Notes: generated from the sequence alone by a model not told the origin. Shown: positions 47,560 to 61,095, counted from the stretch's first letter. The stretch is 64,000 nucleotides of DNA from Inia geoffrensis (GCA_036417435.1 CM070905.1:25335592-25399591); one strand, 5' to 3'. Translations and numbers: made by a program.

Positions 47560-48905
47560 TCTCCTGTTGGATTTAGTGCAGAGTTAAAAGGCAAGCTACG
47601 GGGCTTCCCTGGTGGCGCAGTGGTTGAGAGTCCGCCTGCCGATGCAGGGGACGCGGGTTTGTGCCCCGGTCCGGGAAGATCCCACATGCCGCGGAGCGGC
47701 TGGGCCCGTGAGCCATGGCCGCTGAGCCTGCGCGTCCGGAGCCTGTGCTCCGCAATGGGAGAGGCCACAACAATGAGAGGCCCGCATACCGCAAAAAAAA
47801 AATAAAATAAAATAAAAAAATAAAAGGCAAGCTACGGAATGGGATGGGACATTTACAATATTCATAACAATCAAAGTGCTTGTAGATAATCTGGAATACC
47901 TATTAAGAAAAAAAGTCCTACAAGGCAATGAGAAAAAAGGCAGACAACACAATAGGAAAAAACCCCACAAAACAACCAAGTAATTTGAATATATACTTCA
48001 CAAATAAAAAAAAGTTAAAATGATTTTAAATTCCATTAATAATCTAGGAAATTCAAGCTAAAACCACAATAAGGTAGTGATATCTACCTTATCTACCTTT
48101 TGAGAATGACTAAATTTGAACAAACTGAGACTATCAAGTATTGGTAAGGATGTAAAGCTACAAGGATTATCATATACTGCTGGCAGGAGTCTGACTGGCT
48201 CAACCACTCTGTAAACCAGATAGGCATTTTCTGTTGTGTTTGAAGACATTCATACTGGCCAATCTACCAGTTCCATTCTTAGTTATATACTCAATGGAAA
48301 TACACATCCATTTGTAGCAGGACATATATAAAAGAATGTTTATAACCATAATGTGCATAACAGCCAAACCAGAAATAACCCAAATGTTCATCAATGCTAG
48401 CATAAATACACAAATGATAGTGTCTCTATATAGTGAAATACTATTCAGCAATGAAAACAAATGAATTACACATAACCATAACAGTGAAGGTAGTTCTCAT
48501 AAGCAAAATCAAAAGTAGCCAGGTAGATAAACTGATTCCATTATATAAAGTTCAAATAGGGAAATAAGAATGTTTGATTTTATTTACATAAAGTTCCAAA
48601 AAAACCAGGCAAAACTAAACTAACAGGTTTAAAAATGCACATCATGCACATTTAGGTAGAAATGATAAGTAAATCAAGGAAAATATCGTCAAAGTGGTTA
48701 CCTTTAGACAAGAGGATAGATTCGTGATCGGGAAAAAGTACAGAAGGGTCAATGATGGTACACGGGGTGGAGAGCAGTTGTCTGAAACTGCCAGCAGTGC
48801 TCTATCTCCTGACCCATGTGGTGATTACTCAGTAATAATTCATTAAAGTCTATGATTAGGCTTTGTTCAGTTTTCTGTATGTGTATTATATTTTATAGTG
48901 AAAAT
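47560..48905 (+). mobile_element. Ancient L1 3' region split by a young SINE
   Basis: Follows old L1 ORF2/3' UTR order: GAGAAAAAAGGCAGACAACA, CAAGTATTGGTAAGGATGTA, TAACCCAAATGTTCATCAAT, ATACTATTCAGCAATGAAAA, then GTGGTTACCTTTAGACAAGA. Many stops are present. The SINE at 47602-47820 is inserted in it. Confidence 0.8.
47602..47820 (+). mobile_element. CHR-1-like SINE, recent insertion
   Basis: Full body with GGCTTCCCTGGTGGCGCAGT head and a pol III A box (TGGCGCAGTGG) and B box (GGTTTGTGCCC). The tail is a mixed AAAATAAAATAAA run. The 17-bp TSD, TAAAAGGCAAGCTACGG, is perfect at 47585-47601 and 47821-47837. The unbroken TSD and low decay suggest the youngest SINE in the window. Confidence 0.97.
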
Positions 48906-49406
48906 CTCTCTATAGATAGATATATAAAGATGAAAACAGGTAGAAGTGAGCTAGTGGAGTTGTAGGGTGATAGCCACCCTGACGGGGACGAGGCAAGCCA
49001 ATGATTTCTGGCTCGTTTGTCACATACTTCTGGGCTGAAGGAATTAGTACCACATTAGTCCAGATGTCATGTATTGTTTTCCACTGAGCTCACAGTAGAG
49101 AAAGGCAATCAAGGGTGACAGGAAAGTGCTGAGCTTTTAGACTTCAACAACCTGTGACTAACACAGTCAGGCTAACAAGAATACACAGAACATAAGGTTC
49201 ATGGGCTCCCAATTCTCAAGTGAGTAGAAAGAAAAAACCAAACAGGCTTTCCCAGACATTCTTTATGCACATAATCCTGAGAATCTGCAATATTGGTCAC
49301 ATTTGACCATGAATCCATCCCTCTTGTCATGGATCTGTTTCCGTATTCTGGAAAGCAGCACAACCTCTCCAGGTCAGACTCTTCAGACGCTGCCCCTGCA
49401 CAGGGC
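48906..49406. other. Intergenic, no gene seen
   Basis: Unique sequence. Confidence 0.4.
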
Positions 49407-49415
49407 ACTTAGTGG

Positions 49416-49628
49416 GTTTTTTTTCTTTTTTTTTGTGGTACACGGGCCTCTCACTGTTGTGCCCTCTCCTGTTGCGGAGCACAGGCTCCGGACGCGCAGG
49501 CTCAGCAGCCATGGCTCACGGGCCCAGCCTCTCCACTGCATGTGGGATCCTCCCAGACCGGGGCACGAACCCGTGTCCCCTGCATCGGCAGGCGGACTCT
49601 CAACCACTGTGCCACCAGGGAAGCCCCT
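49416..49628 (-). mobile_element. CHR-1-like tRNA-derived SINE
   Basis: Minus-strand head GGGGCTTCCCTGGTGGCACAG, B box GGTTCGTGCCC and an A tail, seen as the T run at 49416-49434. The flank ACTTAGTGG is repeated at 49407-49415 and 49629-49637. Confidence 0.95.
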
Positions 49629-49637
49629 ACTTAGTGG

Positions 49638-51112
49638 TTTTTGATGCCCTGGATGGAGTTGCGGTGCAGTTAAAGTCTGACAGGCCTGCAGACAGGGGGA
49701 CCACCAAGCCACCTTCTCCTGATAGCTTCAGTGTGTTGCTTGAGGATGCCTCTGCCCCAGGTGCAGAGCTCTGCCCCTCTCCCTAAACCTCATCTATCAA
49801 AGTGAGGAGGAGGATATTCTCTTCCATAGCATCATGTCAGAAAGAAACAAGTCAGCAAAAATCACTGGGAGCCGAGTGGTAGTACACAAAACAGGCCATA
49901 TCCCCAAGCTGAGCCCATGTACCAGGAGGGACTCCAGCATCGGCCACCGTCTGCTGACACTACATCCACTCTCCCTTCAGGAATCAAGTGCTAAGTCCGT
50001 GATCTCAGCCTAGATCATCCACTCCATTATGGTGGGTGTGCTCAAAAGGACTCCCTTTTTTTTTTTTCTCTCTGATCTCTTTATCTTCTTTCCCTCTGTC
50101 ATTGCCCCACTCCCATCCCTTCTCCTTCCTTCCCTTCTGCTCACCTTCCCTTTATCCACACATATTTACATGCCAGGCACTGTGCTAGGCAATGCAGAAC
50201 ACAGTAGCAAAAAATTCAACACGTTCCTTCTTTCATGAAGGTGACAATTTCCTGACTCCTGGCCTTAGTGTGGATTATCTAACAACCTCAGAAATGTTTT
50301 AATAACTATCACAGAAAAGGGAATGCAGTCCAAATTTATTTTCTTCCAGGGGGACTTTAATCTACTATTAACTCATAATTCATAGTAAAAAGAGCAATGG
50401 AAGAGAAGGACCCGCCCAGTCACCTAAAGACCATAAGTCTTTCCAAGAAAAGCGACTAATGTCTAGGCCCTTGCCTGGGCCAAAATACCTTGCTTGTGTA
50501 ACATCGATCATATGTAACATATTTAAATACTTGGCTTAACTAAGAAAGGAACATTGACTTTTAAAAAGTAAATACAACACATACTTGACATTTGATAAGT
50601 TCTACAGATGAACAGTTAAGTAGAGATATGAGTGGAGGGAGAGAAGTATCAATAGAAAAGGGAGAAAAAGACATTTTAAAGAAGAGAAGAGAAAGGCTTA
50701 CTAAGTTCTGAAATATTTTCACACTTTATATTGAGAGCTGAAGGTTGTGATTACTTTATCTCTGCCCTTTGAAAGTCTAATTAATTGTTTAACAGAAGCT
50801 TCAGCTCTCCAGCTGCTCTCATCTCAAACAGAGACTTCACTGGGGGATGAGTTTACCACAGCACCAAACAGGGTCCAATAGGAGATAAGGCGGCAGCACA
50901 GACCAGACCAATGTTGACCTAAGGCTGGTTGAATTTAAATTAGGACCTTGTCTGGGTGTTTTTCAATCACACAATAACCCAGTTGTGTTGGAGTGGAGAG
51001 TCAGATAAAACTGAATTAAGCAAACATGGAAATCCAATCTCTCCCCTGGGCAGGAGTCCCTGCTTTTCTTTCCACCCTTCTTCTCACCACTGTGGTCTGA
51101 TCCTTCAGTATA
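49638..51112. other. Intergenic, no gene seen
   Basis: No gene. Around 50155-50240 a short old repeat (ACATGCCAGGCACTGTGCTAGG) is present. The T run at 50046-50059 has no SINE attached. Confidence 0.4.
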
Positions 51113-51120
51113 TCCCAGGG

Positions 51121-51331
51121 CAGGGATCACACTCTTTTTCAGTAAAGGGCCAGATATCCCAGCCTTTCAGGCTAGACAGTTCTCTTTGCAACTACTCGGC
51201 TTTTTCATAGCAGCCCTGAAGCAGCCAGAGATAATATGTAAATGAATGGGTCAGGCTGCGTTGCAACAAAACGTCCTATACTCCAACCGTGGCAGGCAAG
51301 AGGAGTGTGGACCATACTTTGCTGACCCCTG
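51121..51331. mobile_element. hAT-like non-autonomous DNA transposon
   Basis: Ends are inverted: CAGGGATCACACT at the left, AGTATGGTCC... read back as ACTTTGCTGACCCCTG at the right. The interior TCAGTAAAGGGCCAGATA, GCAACTACTCGGC and TAAATGAATGGGTCAGGCTG is a well-known mammalian element. The 8-bp flanks TCCCAGGG (51113-51120) and TCCTAGTG (51332-51339) match at five of eight, as an old hAT duplication would. Confidence 0.75.
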
Positions 51332-51394
51332 TCCTAGTGACAAAGACTGACAGCCTTGAGCCCCACTTAAAGCTGTCGTTTACGACATTTATAA

Positions 51395-51555
51395 GCTTCA
51401 CCAAGTCTCAACCTCTCTCGGCAGCTATTTGCTCATCTCTTAATTGGGGATAGTAATGCCTGCCTTATGGTAGTGAGAGAATTAAATTGAATCATTTATA
51501 AAAACTGTCCAAACACTGTACCTGATTCATATTAAGTCTTCAGTAAAGGGAAGGT
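51395..51555 (+). repeat. MIR SINE
   Basis: AACCTCTCTCGGCAGCTATT, TGCTCATCTCTTAATTGGGG, ATAGTAATGCCTGCCTTATG and a 3' AAACACTGTACCTGATTC are in MIR order, though diverged. Confidence 0.65.
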
Positions 51556-52066
51556 GTCTTTAATAGTCACTCACTAATTCATTTGTCCTTTCATTCATTC
51601 ATTTCATTCATTCCATGACAGACATTTACTGAGTGCCTATCATGAGTTACATATTTGGTAAGGTTGGAATACCAGAATAATGTCTATCCCTGATCTAAGG
51701 ACTCACATAGTATAGGAGGGAAAATGAACATGTGAATAAGCATTTATAGTGTAAGATCAGTGCTAAGGAAGATACCATAATTCAAAAATGCTTTGAAAAC
51801 TAGGAAAGGTGCATCTAGTTTAGCTGTGAAGCTTCCTGGCTTTGAATGATGCTCTTTACACTTAGAGCCCTTGAAAATTTATTTCTCTGTATTGGGTTTG
51901 GAATAGCTCATAAAATCCAAGTAGAACATATTCATAAAGTGGGGGGAATGGAGGATTACCCATGAGAATTGACTAAAAATAATGAATGCAGGGAATAAAG
52001 GAGAAAGGGAAAAAATAATCTCCAAGGTTAAAAAAAATGAGTCTTTGTGGAATACCTGCCTGGATA
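51556..52066. other. Intergenic with old repeat
   Basis: From 51580 to 51770, a CATTCATT run, ATTTACTGAGTGCCTATCAT and ATGTGAATAAGCATTTATAG suggest an ancient mammalian repeat related to the pieces near 5870, 23080, 37600 and 50155. Confidence 0.35.
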
Positions 52067-52073
52067 CTAAACC

Positions 52074-52296
52074 TTTTTTTTTTTTTTCTTTTTTTTTTTT
52101 TTTTGTGGCACGTGGGCCTCTTACTGTTGTGGCCTCTCCCATTGCGGAGCACAGGCTCCAGACGCGCAGGCTCAGCGGCCATGGCTCATGGGCCCAGCCG
52201 CTCCGCGGCATGTGGGATCTTCCCGGACCGGGGCATGAACCCGTGTCCCCTGCATCGGCAGGCGGACTCTCAACCACTGTGCCACCAGGGAAGCCC
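52074..52296 (-). mobile_element. CHR-1-like tRNA-derived SINE
   Basis: Minus-strand head GGGCTTCCCTGGTGGCACAG, a B box in the form GGTTCATGCCC, and an A tail of about 30 bases seen as T at 52074-52104. TSD CTAAACC at 52067-52073 and 52297-52303. The long tail suggests a fairly recent insertion. Confidence 0.95.
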
Positions 52297-52303
52297 CTAA
52301 ACC

Positions 52304-53989
52304 ATTTTTGATTCGAAATATGGATTTGGGGAAGGGTCATCATTCAAGCTAATGAGCCCCTGAACTTACCATCTGAGAGGGATCTTCCTGTATCTGCCTC
52401 TAAGAATATGTATCTAGCAATTGAAAGTAAAGCACAAGTCAAGTCAGCATGATGCCTGGAAATCTGTGTTCCTGGGAAAGAGACAAGGTCCCTGCTCCGT
52501 CATAAGTGATTGGTTCAGGAGGAAACTCCTAAAATCTCCAAATCTTTGAATTCCAGCCAAGCTTTTCTTTTCCTTGATAAGGAATAGGTGCTCAGATAAA
52601 GTGCATGCACAGTACTTTCCGTCCAGTTTGTAATCTCATGTGAACATGTCACTGTGAGGGGTGCATCTGTAGCTGTGCAGTCATCGGGAGAGCAGCTCTG
52701 GTGGACTCAGCTCCCGTGACGGGCAGATGACTGCAAGTGGGCAGCAACTTTCAGGGGCTGTGGACATAGATGATGGACAGCTGTCTGAAGGGGGCAAAGC
52801 TGGTGGAGAAGACAAGACTGCTGCCACAGCAGTAGAGATAACTTTGGTTAAGTAATGAAATATACGATGGGGAACCCTAAAATAATGGTGTGGGCATGTT
52901 GTCAAGGGCTGGTTGTTCTGCGCAAGGATGTGCTGAAGATGAGGCATAATCAACATAGGGGTTAACAAGTCAAAACACCGGCTGCCTAACCTTTTCTTTT
53001 CTCTACCTGCTCACTGTTCCTTCAAATATTTCTAAAGTACTTATGTATTAGTTCCAGAATCACTTCTCAGCGAATTCTAAAGATAAGTGGGTTTTTTACT
53101 TGTCCCAAGCAACCATAGAAGCGAAAGAGGCAGAACATTGTACTGTAACTCAGACGCATTCATGTGTGTGTTTTTGTGTTTGGGTGTGTGTGTGTGTGTC
53201 TGTGTGAGGGTTTGTAGGAATTACTAAGGGTAAATTGATAACATAAAGAGGAACAGACATTCCAGGTGTCAGATGTCTGTGCTCTTTTGAAAAGCACTGA
53301 GGGTGTTGCTCATTACCATGAACGGTACCTGAATATTAACAAAAAGTTAGAAGTAACAAATATTTACAGAATTGGTTATCCCCTTGCATCTTCCTAAGCA
53401 AAGCACACTGCTAATAATGTTAGTTGGCAGTACACCAGGGCAGATAGACAATGATAAAATGGGTATATTAGTGGCAAACAGGTTACTGACAAGAGTTCTA
53501 AATCTAAAACACCCCTTCCTTAATTAGCTTATTAAATAGATTGTATTGTAAGGCACAGAAGAGCAAGACCTCACTATCAGAAAGAAATAACTGGAAAAAT
53601 ATACAAACAAATATTTAATGTATGTATATTTATTGCATTTCTTCAATTCTATTATGATTTATTACAAAATAAATTTGATTAAGAATCATTTTTTTCTGGA
53701 CCTAATAGGTATTAAAGATACATAACAGCTAAAAAGCAAGTTCCAGTTATTTGGAAACTTCAGTATGTGGCAATAAGTGTTTCTTGATCAAGGAAATGTG
53801 TGTTATATGTATATTTTTGGCACTCTTGTTGAAGGACGAGCGAACTGGCCAGGCAAGACTAGAGGTGAGCTTATAAACGAAGCAGACAGTCTTCTACTGG
53901 CAATCTCATTGTCAGTGGGCAATAAATAACCACCAGTAGGGAATTTGCCAGTGTATATAGTAGAGGGTGTGCCACTCATGCTATAAAAA
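52304..53989. other. Intergenic, no gene seen
   Basis: No gene. A (TG)n tract lies at 53163-53207. Confidence 0.45.
53163..53207. repeat. (TG)n microsatellite
   Basis: TG units interrupted by TTTTT and GTTTGGG. Confidence 0.88.
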
Positions 53990-54395
53990 AACTTTGGTTC
54001 CGGTTCCAGTTGTGCCTCTGTCTATGTGACCTGAGGCAAGCCTTCTATACAGTAAGTCCCATCTTTAATTAGACCCTCTGAGAAAAATAGCCCCTGGATG
54101 TATAGACAGGGTTTTATCACCCTATTTTATACTCTTTCAGCATCTCCTACTTCTCGCTTACAGCAATTATTACAATTATAATTCAGTTACTTGTATAATT
54201 ATATATTAATTACACAGTCTAGTGTGGATCTCATTCATCACTGTCTCCAGCTTCTACCTCAGTGCCTGGCATATGGTTGATGCTCCCATTATATTTATTG
54301 AGCAAAGAAAATTATTTCACTCTCTAGGCACCAGTGTTTCCATTAGTAAGATGAAAACATTATACTAAAAGATCTCGGCAGAGCCCTTTTCACCC
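53990..54395 (+). repeat. MIR SINE split by an L2 3' end
   Basis: 53990-54050 (CAGTTGTGCCTCTGTCTATG, TGACCTGAGGCAAG) and 54318-54395 (TTTCACTCTCTAGGCACCAG, TTCCATTAGTAAGATGAAAA) are consecutive parts of MIR. The text between them, about 54056-54305, ends TCAGTGCCTGGCATATGG and TTATTGAG like an L2 3' end. Confidence 0.5.
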
Positions 54396-54604
54396 TAAAA
54401 TCCTTTGATTAATTTTATTTTAATGTATCCTCATTTAAAATTTTATATCAGAGGAAATTCTAGGTTTTAATGATAAATTGTTTGTTCATGCATCCAAAAA
54501 TAATAGTAGGGAAAGATTTCCTCTAATATGCACATTATATATGGTAATTTTAGAGGTATAAAAATCAGCTAGTGAACTAATATTTAAAAATGGACTAGGA
54601 GAGT

Positions 54605-54735
54605 GTTCTCCATTGGACTATAAGCCCCTTGCGGGGAGGGATCACGCTTTACTCATCTTTTTGATTCTAGTTTCTAGCATAGACCCTGGCACGCATCTCT
54701 ATTGCATTAGTAAGGGAGGTTGAGTGAATAAAGTA
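54605..54735 (+). repeat. L2 3' end
   Basis: GGACTATAAGCCCCTTGCGG, GGGAGGGATCACGC, TAGCATAGACCCTGGCACG and a final TTGAGTGAATAAA. Confidence 0.7.
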
Positions 54736-56319
54736 GTAGGAAAATAGAAAGAACCAACCAAAGTAATGGAGAGCTTTGTAAGCAGAAGTCTCAGGAATTT
54801 GAAGGAAAAACAGGACTAGATAAACGTACTCAGGTGGGAAGCATTAATGAGAATGCTTTACAGAGTATCAGACACAGGCATTTCTGATTTTAAAATCAGT
54901 TTTCAAATTGTTATTTGAAAAAAATCGTATTTTTTATCACCTGCATTTAAGACAGTGGAGGAGACCTAGTGCTTGATGGGAGGCCTCTCCACCCCCACTG
55001 TGAGTCAGTTTTGAAAAACTCTTTCTATTCCTGAAATTGAGATACTAGATGCAACCATAGCCAGGACCTGAGTATCAGTCAAAAAGAAGGCAGCAGACGC
55101 ACACTGAAGAGGCATGAAGTTTTCCAGGTGCCTGAGTACCTCTTAATGGAAGATCACTTACAAAATAAATGTTGACGGGTTTTTTAAAATCTTTTTTCGG
55201 GTTGTGTACGTCTAAGGAATGCTCTCAGTTTATCAGAAAGAGGAGACCCACTGGTTTAAAAGTGCCTTAAGAAGCTCAAATAAAGATATTTCCTTCGCAC
55301 TATATTATTATTTTTCCTCCCCTTACCTGGAGAATCTTTCAGAATCAACACATTTTTCCTCCCAACTTCACACAAATGTAGCACTCAATGGCTCTTTAGG
55401 GATGAAAAGCTGGATTTACTCAAGAATTTTAATAGGACCAAAGATACTTCAAAATCAGATTCCTCCATGATATTATTTGATTGTTTTCCTTGAAATCAGG
55501 ACACCAGTCCATCTCTATTTATCACTATTAACATGTAAAAGATACTACTTAAATATAAAAAACAAATAGGAAGAGCAGAAGTCAATATCTTTTTTTAGAT
55601 CTGTGTAGCTCCTATGCCCAGAAGCAGTTTTCAAAGAGAAGTGATCAAATCACAATGTTAAATATGAAATCTTACTGTTGTGCATGTTTGGGTTTCATCA
55701 ATGTTAATGCTTCAAACCAATGACACCCACTAATACCTTTATAGAGGAAAAAATAAATCAGTAAGTCACTTAACTGGTTTGATTTTAATCATCCCTAAAT
55801 TTCCAAGGCTTATCCTTCCAGGGCGTCCCACTTCCCACATTCATGTCATGACACCCATAGAAAGTGATGACATTTACACGGCTCCCTGGGACAAAAAGAA
55901 GAGGCTGTTTGAGCCTGAGGGGATTGGCCTGGAAGTTCCTTCCCTCTTCTCGTACCAGGGCATGGACATGAAAGCTTGACCCACATCCATCCATGCATTT
56001 ACAGCCCATCATTGACTGTAGATCTCTGGCTAGCCATGTGACCAGAACTCCGATTCATTTATTTTTTTTCTTTTTCAGTTATTTGTCCTGACCCAGGTTT
56101 TGCACTCAGTTATGTATTAACCTAATGACAATTGCTAGATGACTTTCACCTATGTAATTTGGGTAAATGTTAAGCGACTGTTCTCTTTGCCATGGTAACT
56201 TGCTCAGAACAAATGATGTTGCCTCCTGTCTAGGGGTCATGTGACCCTCCTGAGCTTGTCAGTTGAACCTCTCTCCTTTATTGTATTTATTATATTAAAT
56301 TCTAGTTATTTTTTATTTT
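54736..56319. other. Intergenic, no gene seen
   Basis: Unique sequence with no supportable gene. Overlapping plus and minus frames at 55779-56012 show no recognisable domain. Confidence 0.4.
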
Positions 56320-56430
56320 TATATTGTGAGTTCTTGGGCACCAGCAACTGCATCTCATTATTTCCTCAGTACCTAAAAGTGCACAGCACCTGGTAGATTT
56401 CCTAGAAATCTACGTTTGATTCACTCAACA
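56320..56430 (+). repeat. L2 3' end
   Basis: TTGTGAGTTCTTGGGCACC, CAACTGCATCTCATTATTTC and GCACAGCACCTGGTAGAT follow L2 3' end order. Confidence 0.55.
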
Positions 56431-59400
56431 GTCTGACTGAACATAACTGATGTGAAGCTGGCACCACTGAGATGCTTTGAATACAGATGCAAACTTATAG
56501 TTACAAATTTGGGGACATAAGCACCCACTGCAGGAAGACAGTGTACTTCCTTATTTAAATGAGAAAGAATCCCAAAGAGATCACAGAAAATGCTGTCACC
56601 TGCATTTAAGGATTATGACTAGGGAAAAACACACTGCCTTTTATATCCCTCGGTCATTATGACACAGACAACTATAAATCCCTCTGCTGCTATTGATATT
56701 TGGGGTTTATCAAATCTCTGGTAAGCAGTACAGTAGAGCTGGAATCTGGATTTTGTTGAGCCTGAAGCATGAGTAGGAGAAGGAGGTAAATGGGAAGAGG
56801 CCGGCAAGTCGAAAGATGGAATAAGAATCAGAAGAGACTGAACTGTAGCGTTTGAGTTAGGTAGAAATGATGTTCAACCCGAGTGCAGTTTATAATGCAC
56901 TGAACCAGTTCATAGACTTGAGGACTTAGGTCTATATTGATACATTTAAGTTCTTTATTCACTGTGCAGTATCAGGGAAGAAAGCTAATAGAATGCCAAC
57001 TAAGATTAGGGGAAATATTAATAATATGTAATACTTCTCCAGAGCATCTCATAAAGCCAAAGACACTCTGAGTTGCAAAGTATCTTCGAGGTCATGCAGT
57101 CTACTTTTCCAGCTTATGTCTCTTTAAACTTCTATGTTTAAGACACACTTCTGAACGTTAGAAATTGGACGGTTTAAAGCACTCAAGATAGCTACTCTTT
57201 GTGTGACATTGTAGAATGTGTCCCCTGTCCTGCTACATATCATGGCTACCTTGAAGAGACGTACCTTGCAAGACAACCCTGTATATCCTGCAAGTTCATT
57301 ATCTCCCCTTTGAGGTCTTTTCTTTAAACTGCCCACAAAGGGCATGAACTCTGCTTCCAACAGCAGGTATAGAGGGAGGCAGAAGTCCGACAGTCTACCC
57401 TTGTTGCTTCTTGTGGACACATGTTGCTCTTGGATGGGTCCTGACCTCTGCCACCATGATGCCCTTGCTGGTCTGGATGCTGTCACAGCCCAGTGGCACA
57501 TAGTACTGTTTACCTGCTACCTATTATTACTATTGTTAGCATTATTATTTTAGTGATATTATATCATAAATACTCTTATATTATGAATATATTTATGTAA
57601 TTATTATATCAATAATTATGATTGTTGTTGTTATTTCCATTATTATTTGTTCACAGTCCTTTACCTCAATCCCTTGAGGCCTGATGTTTTCTGAAGGTCT
57701 TATTGGATTTTTATTTAAAAGGCAATATGGACATACTATGTAATATCCCCAGTGGAGCATAGGGCAGAATCTCATAATTAGGTACAATAATATTTTTGCA
57801 AATAACCATGTGAATACTCACATAAGTTGGAATAGATAAAGACAGCCTCTCTCTCCTCATTTCAGGTTAGGATTTGGCAACAACTGAGTTAAACGTATTT
57901 TGCTTTTTACCTTTTTGGATTTTGGAACTGCAAAGAGCTGAAATTTTGTGTTATTATTATTGCTATTGTTACTTGTTATTCTTTTTGAAAATGACTGTTA
58001 CAATTTACTATCCTGATTATTCTCCACTTGGCTCCCAGTTTGCCACTATCTTGCTTAAGCTTGAGGTTCCTGGGTAGAACTTGTTACTTTGGGTGTGATA
58101 TGCTGGGCTCAGAGTAGAATTGATATATTACCCTCTTGATGTTGATATTAATGCTTTTGTAGCCAAGTCACCACACTATGATTTTCAGTCAACAAAACCT
58201 TTATTTCTTTTTCATTTGTATTACTATATAACCTCACGTCCTCTCTTGTTTTTGTTAGCTGGTTTTTGGAAAATAAATTTCTCCCTGTGAAATTGTTTCT
58301 CCCCATGAAATTTAATTTTTAAGTCTTGGCCCATTTTCTCAGTCTGATGAGATAATTTTGGATCCTGACTCTGACATCTCAGCATCTGATATTGCCATGC
58401 GTCAGATGTAACTTTGATTAGCATGTCTTAATCCAATTTGGTGAGAAAAATATTGAAAAGGACAGTGCCAAGAGCAGAGTTAATGTTGCTCATTAGTGAA
58501 CATTAGTCAACATTATTTGGAATAGTCATTCAGCCAATTAAAATCCATCAAATTGTATGACAATTTGTATTTCTACCCTTGTCTATAAGAATATCAAAAA
58601 GATCTTTTCTGAGGTCTAGTTAAAATCCACATTCCATCTGTCGACAGATATCCCATGGCAGGTACTAGAGTAGCCTGAAAAAAGAAGGAATGAAGATGAA
58701 GCTCACCTAGTTTAGTCTTTATAAAACCATGTTCCCTCTTAGTGGGTTGCTCGTTCTCTCTCAAAGTCATCACAAAATCTGTATGGTAATCTGTCCCTCT
58801 GATTATCGAGTCTATAGTCTTTGGTCAAGATATAATAACATATTCCTTCTTTCCACTTTTGAAAATCAGAACATATGCTCATCTCAACTTTCATGGAACC
58901 ACTTCCATTCTCCACAGATTCTCAAAGATGACTGAAAACGATTCAATGTGAAATACCTTTCTGATATATGTTAAAGATGACCATATCATTTATCATCCAA
59001 GTAAAGCTATTTTTAAAAGAGAAGGGAGGTCCGTTAATAAATACGCTGGAAAGGCAGGCATAAACTGGGACTATCTTAGGCAAACCAGATGTTCACCAGT
59101 AAGTGAACATGGCTGAGAGTCTTTGATTCGTTCAGAATTCGAAAGCACCTGTTACGGTCTCCTCGCCTGGCAAGCTTCATGAGGGCATTGGCCCTAACCA
59201 CCTTTAATCAGCATTTGTCTTCCTCGGCAGAAGAGAATAAGTAGAGCAGCACCCTACTCTCTACCCCAAATATTCACTAATCTTTCCCTCTGTGAGGAAC
59301 AAAGACATTGGCCTTTTTCTGGCCCTTCTGGATCTGAATGGCATGTTAAAAAAAAAAAAAAAAAGGAGGAGGAAGATGAGAAGGAGAATATATTTTCTGA

Positions 59401-60969
59401 CATATATATATATATTTTTAAGTCAGCTTATTATGTGCTTTTGCATTTCCGACTCTGTATTTTACAAATATTCTCTTCTTAACTCTTTGCCCTTCTATGG
59501 AGTGCACAGATTCTCATGAAATTTGAGGCCATCACAGATTCCTATTGATCTTTTTAGATATGCCTTCCTGACCTTTTCTTTTTCCTTTTTAAAAATTATT
59601 TGCAGAAGAAAAACTGAAATTTCCTTTTGTATAGCCTAATAAACCTCCTGAGCTTTTTTTTCCCTCCTAGAATCTCAGCCATGGTTTCATCCTTCCCTTT
59701 ATCAGGACTTTTGAAATGCTCCTTTCCTGACTTTTATACATCTGGTTAAACTTAACATTCCTCTCACTAGCTCTCAGGAGCTTTAAGATGTCATAGACAC
59801 TTTTTCCTATGGTTTTTGTCATTTTCACACTCCCAACCTACTTGATGGCCAGAATTAATTTGAAAAAATAGCACTTTTCCTCATCGTTTATTCTATGTTT
59901 AGCATAATTTATACATTTCTATTAAAAGATCCCTTTTCAGTTTTCTTTTCCTTTCAGCTTCCCGATCCCTGGAGTAGGTAAAAAGCACCCAAAGAACCTA
60001 TTACGAGATGTAAATTTAGAGTAATTTGGAAAATCTTAAGGCATTTATTGTGACATAAAAACCAAGTAGAGTAGGTATGTGGGCATGACATTTTAACAGT
60101 CAACAGTGATCTACCAAAACGTATGCTTTGCACACAGAACCCCCCAAACAGGAGATGGGGCAGAAATCAGGCTGCTGTGACTCGGGAGCTTTCTCTCATT
60201 CAAAGGGCACATATTGATTTGAAGCAAGTTGCTAGGGAGCTCCTTTTTTGTTCTTATATTTCTGTGTGTGTGGGATTTTAAGTTTACTCTCTTGGAAGGA
60301 GTAGTATGACAGTAACACTTCTGGCACTGGTCTTCCCACTTCATTAGCTTGCTACTCCACAGGAATGATGACTGACCAGATAGTGAGGCGGGTCAGACTC
60401 ACGGCCACCAACCCATCCACTGCAGGGCAGAGACATTACCAGGAAGAGCTGGCACTTGGACTGCCCATTCTCAGGCTCTACAGGTGTTTGATTTCTTCTT
60501 CCTTGAAGTAATGGCTGGAGCAGCATCAGCTTGGGTTGGCTGACCACAGTCCTGTGATGAATCAGGATTCTGTGGGTCCTGGAGCTAGGTTTGGGAAAGC
60601 TCAATGTATTCTTCAATCTGGTCTTTACAAAGATGCTTTTGAAACCTGATTGTTTTTAAACAATTGATACTGACCTTTGTACACTTGTACTGGACAGAAC
60701 CCAGGAAGTGATGAGGATTCAGGTAAATTTTAAACAGAAAAGTTCACCTTGGACTTTCCCTGCAACTATTAGAGGGAGCCCTAAAAGCATTCTTTAGAGG
60801 AATGGCATTTTCATATACTTTTGTTAATTTTCTCTTGGAGCCTTAACCAGAAGTTTTGGCAGCCTGATTAGTCAAGGGCATTTTCTGAAAAAAGAATAAT
60901 TATGGAGGGGTAATTGCCCTAAAAGTAATTAAAACATTAGTCAGCCATACTGATTTTAATATTGTAGCA
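56431..60969. other. Long intergenic stretch, no gene seen
   Basis: No gene or named repeat. ATT-rich simple sequence lies at 57525-57660 and 57945-57985, an A run at 59347-59364 and a (TA)n at 59402-59415. The frames here are short and have no recognisable domains. Confidence 0.45.
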
Positions 60970-61095
60970 GTGTTGCCTTACTATTCAGGCAGATCAATGG
61001 ACTTCAATAAAAAGTCTAGAAACGTATCCAAACACCTGTAGTCATTTAGTATATAATAGTGGTGGCATTTCAAATTAGTGGAACACAACATGCAT
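60970..61095 (+). repeat. Ancient L1 fragment (ORF2 region)
   Basis: GGCAGATCAATGGACTTCAA, then AAAGTCTAGAAACGTATCC and GTGGTGGCATTTCAAATTAG correspond to a conserved stretch of L1 ORF2. It probably belongs with the part from 61560. Confidence 0.55.
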
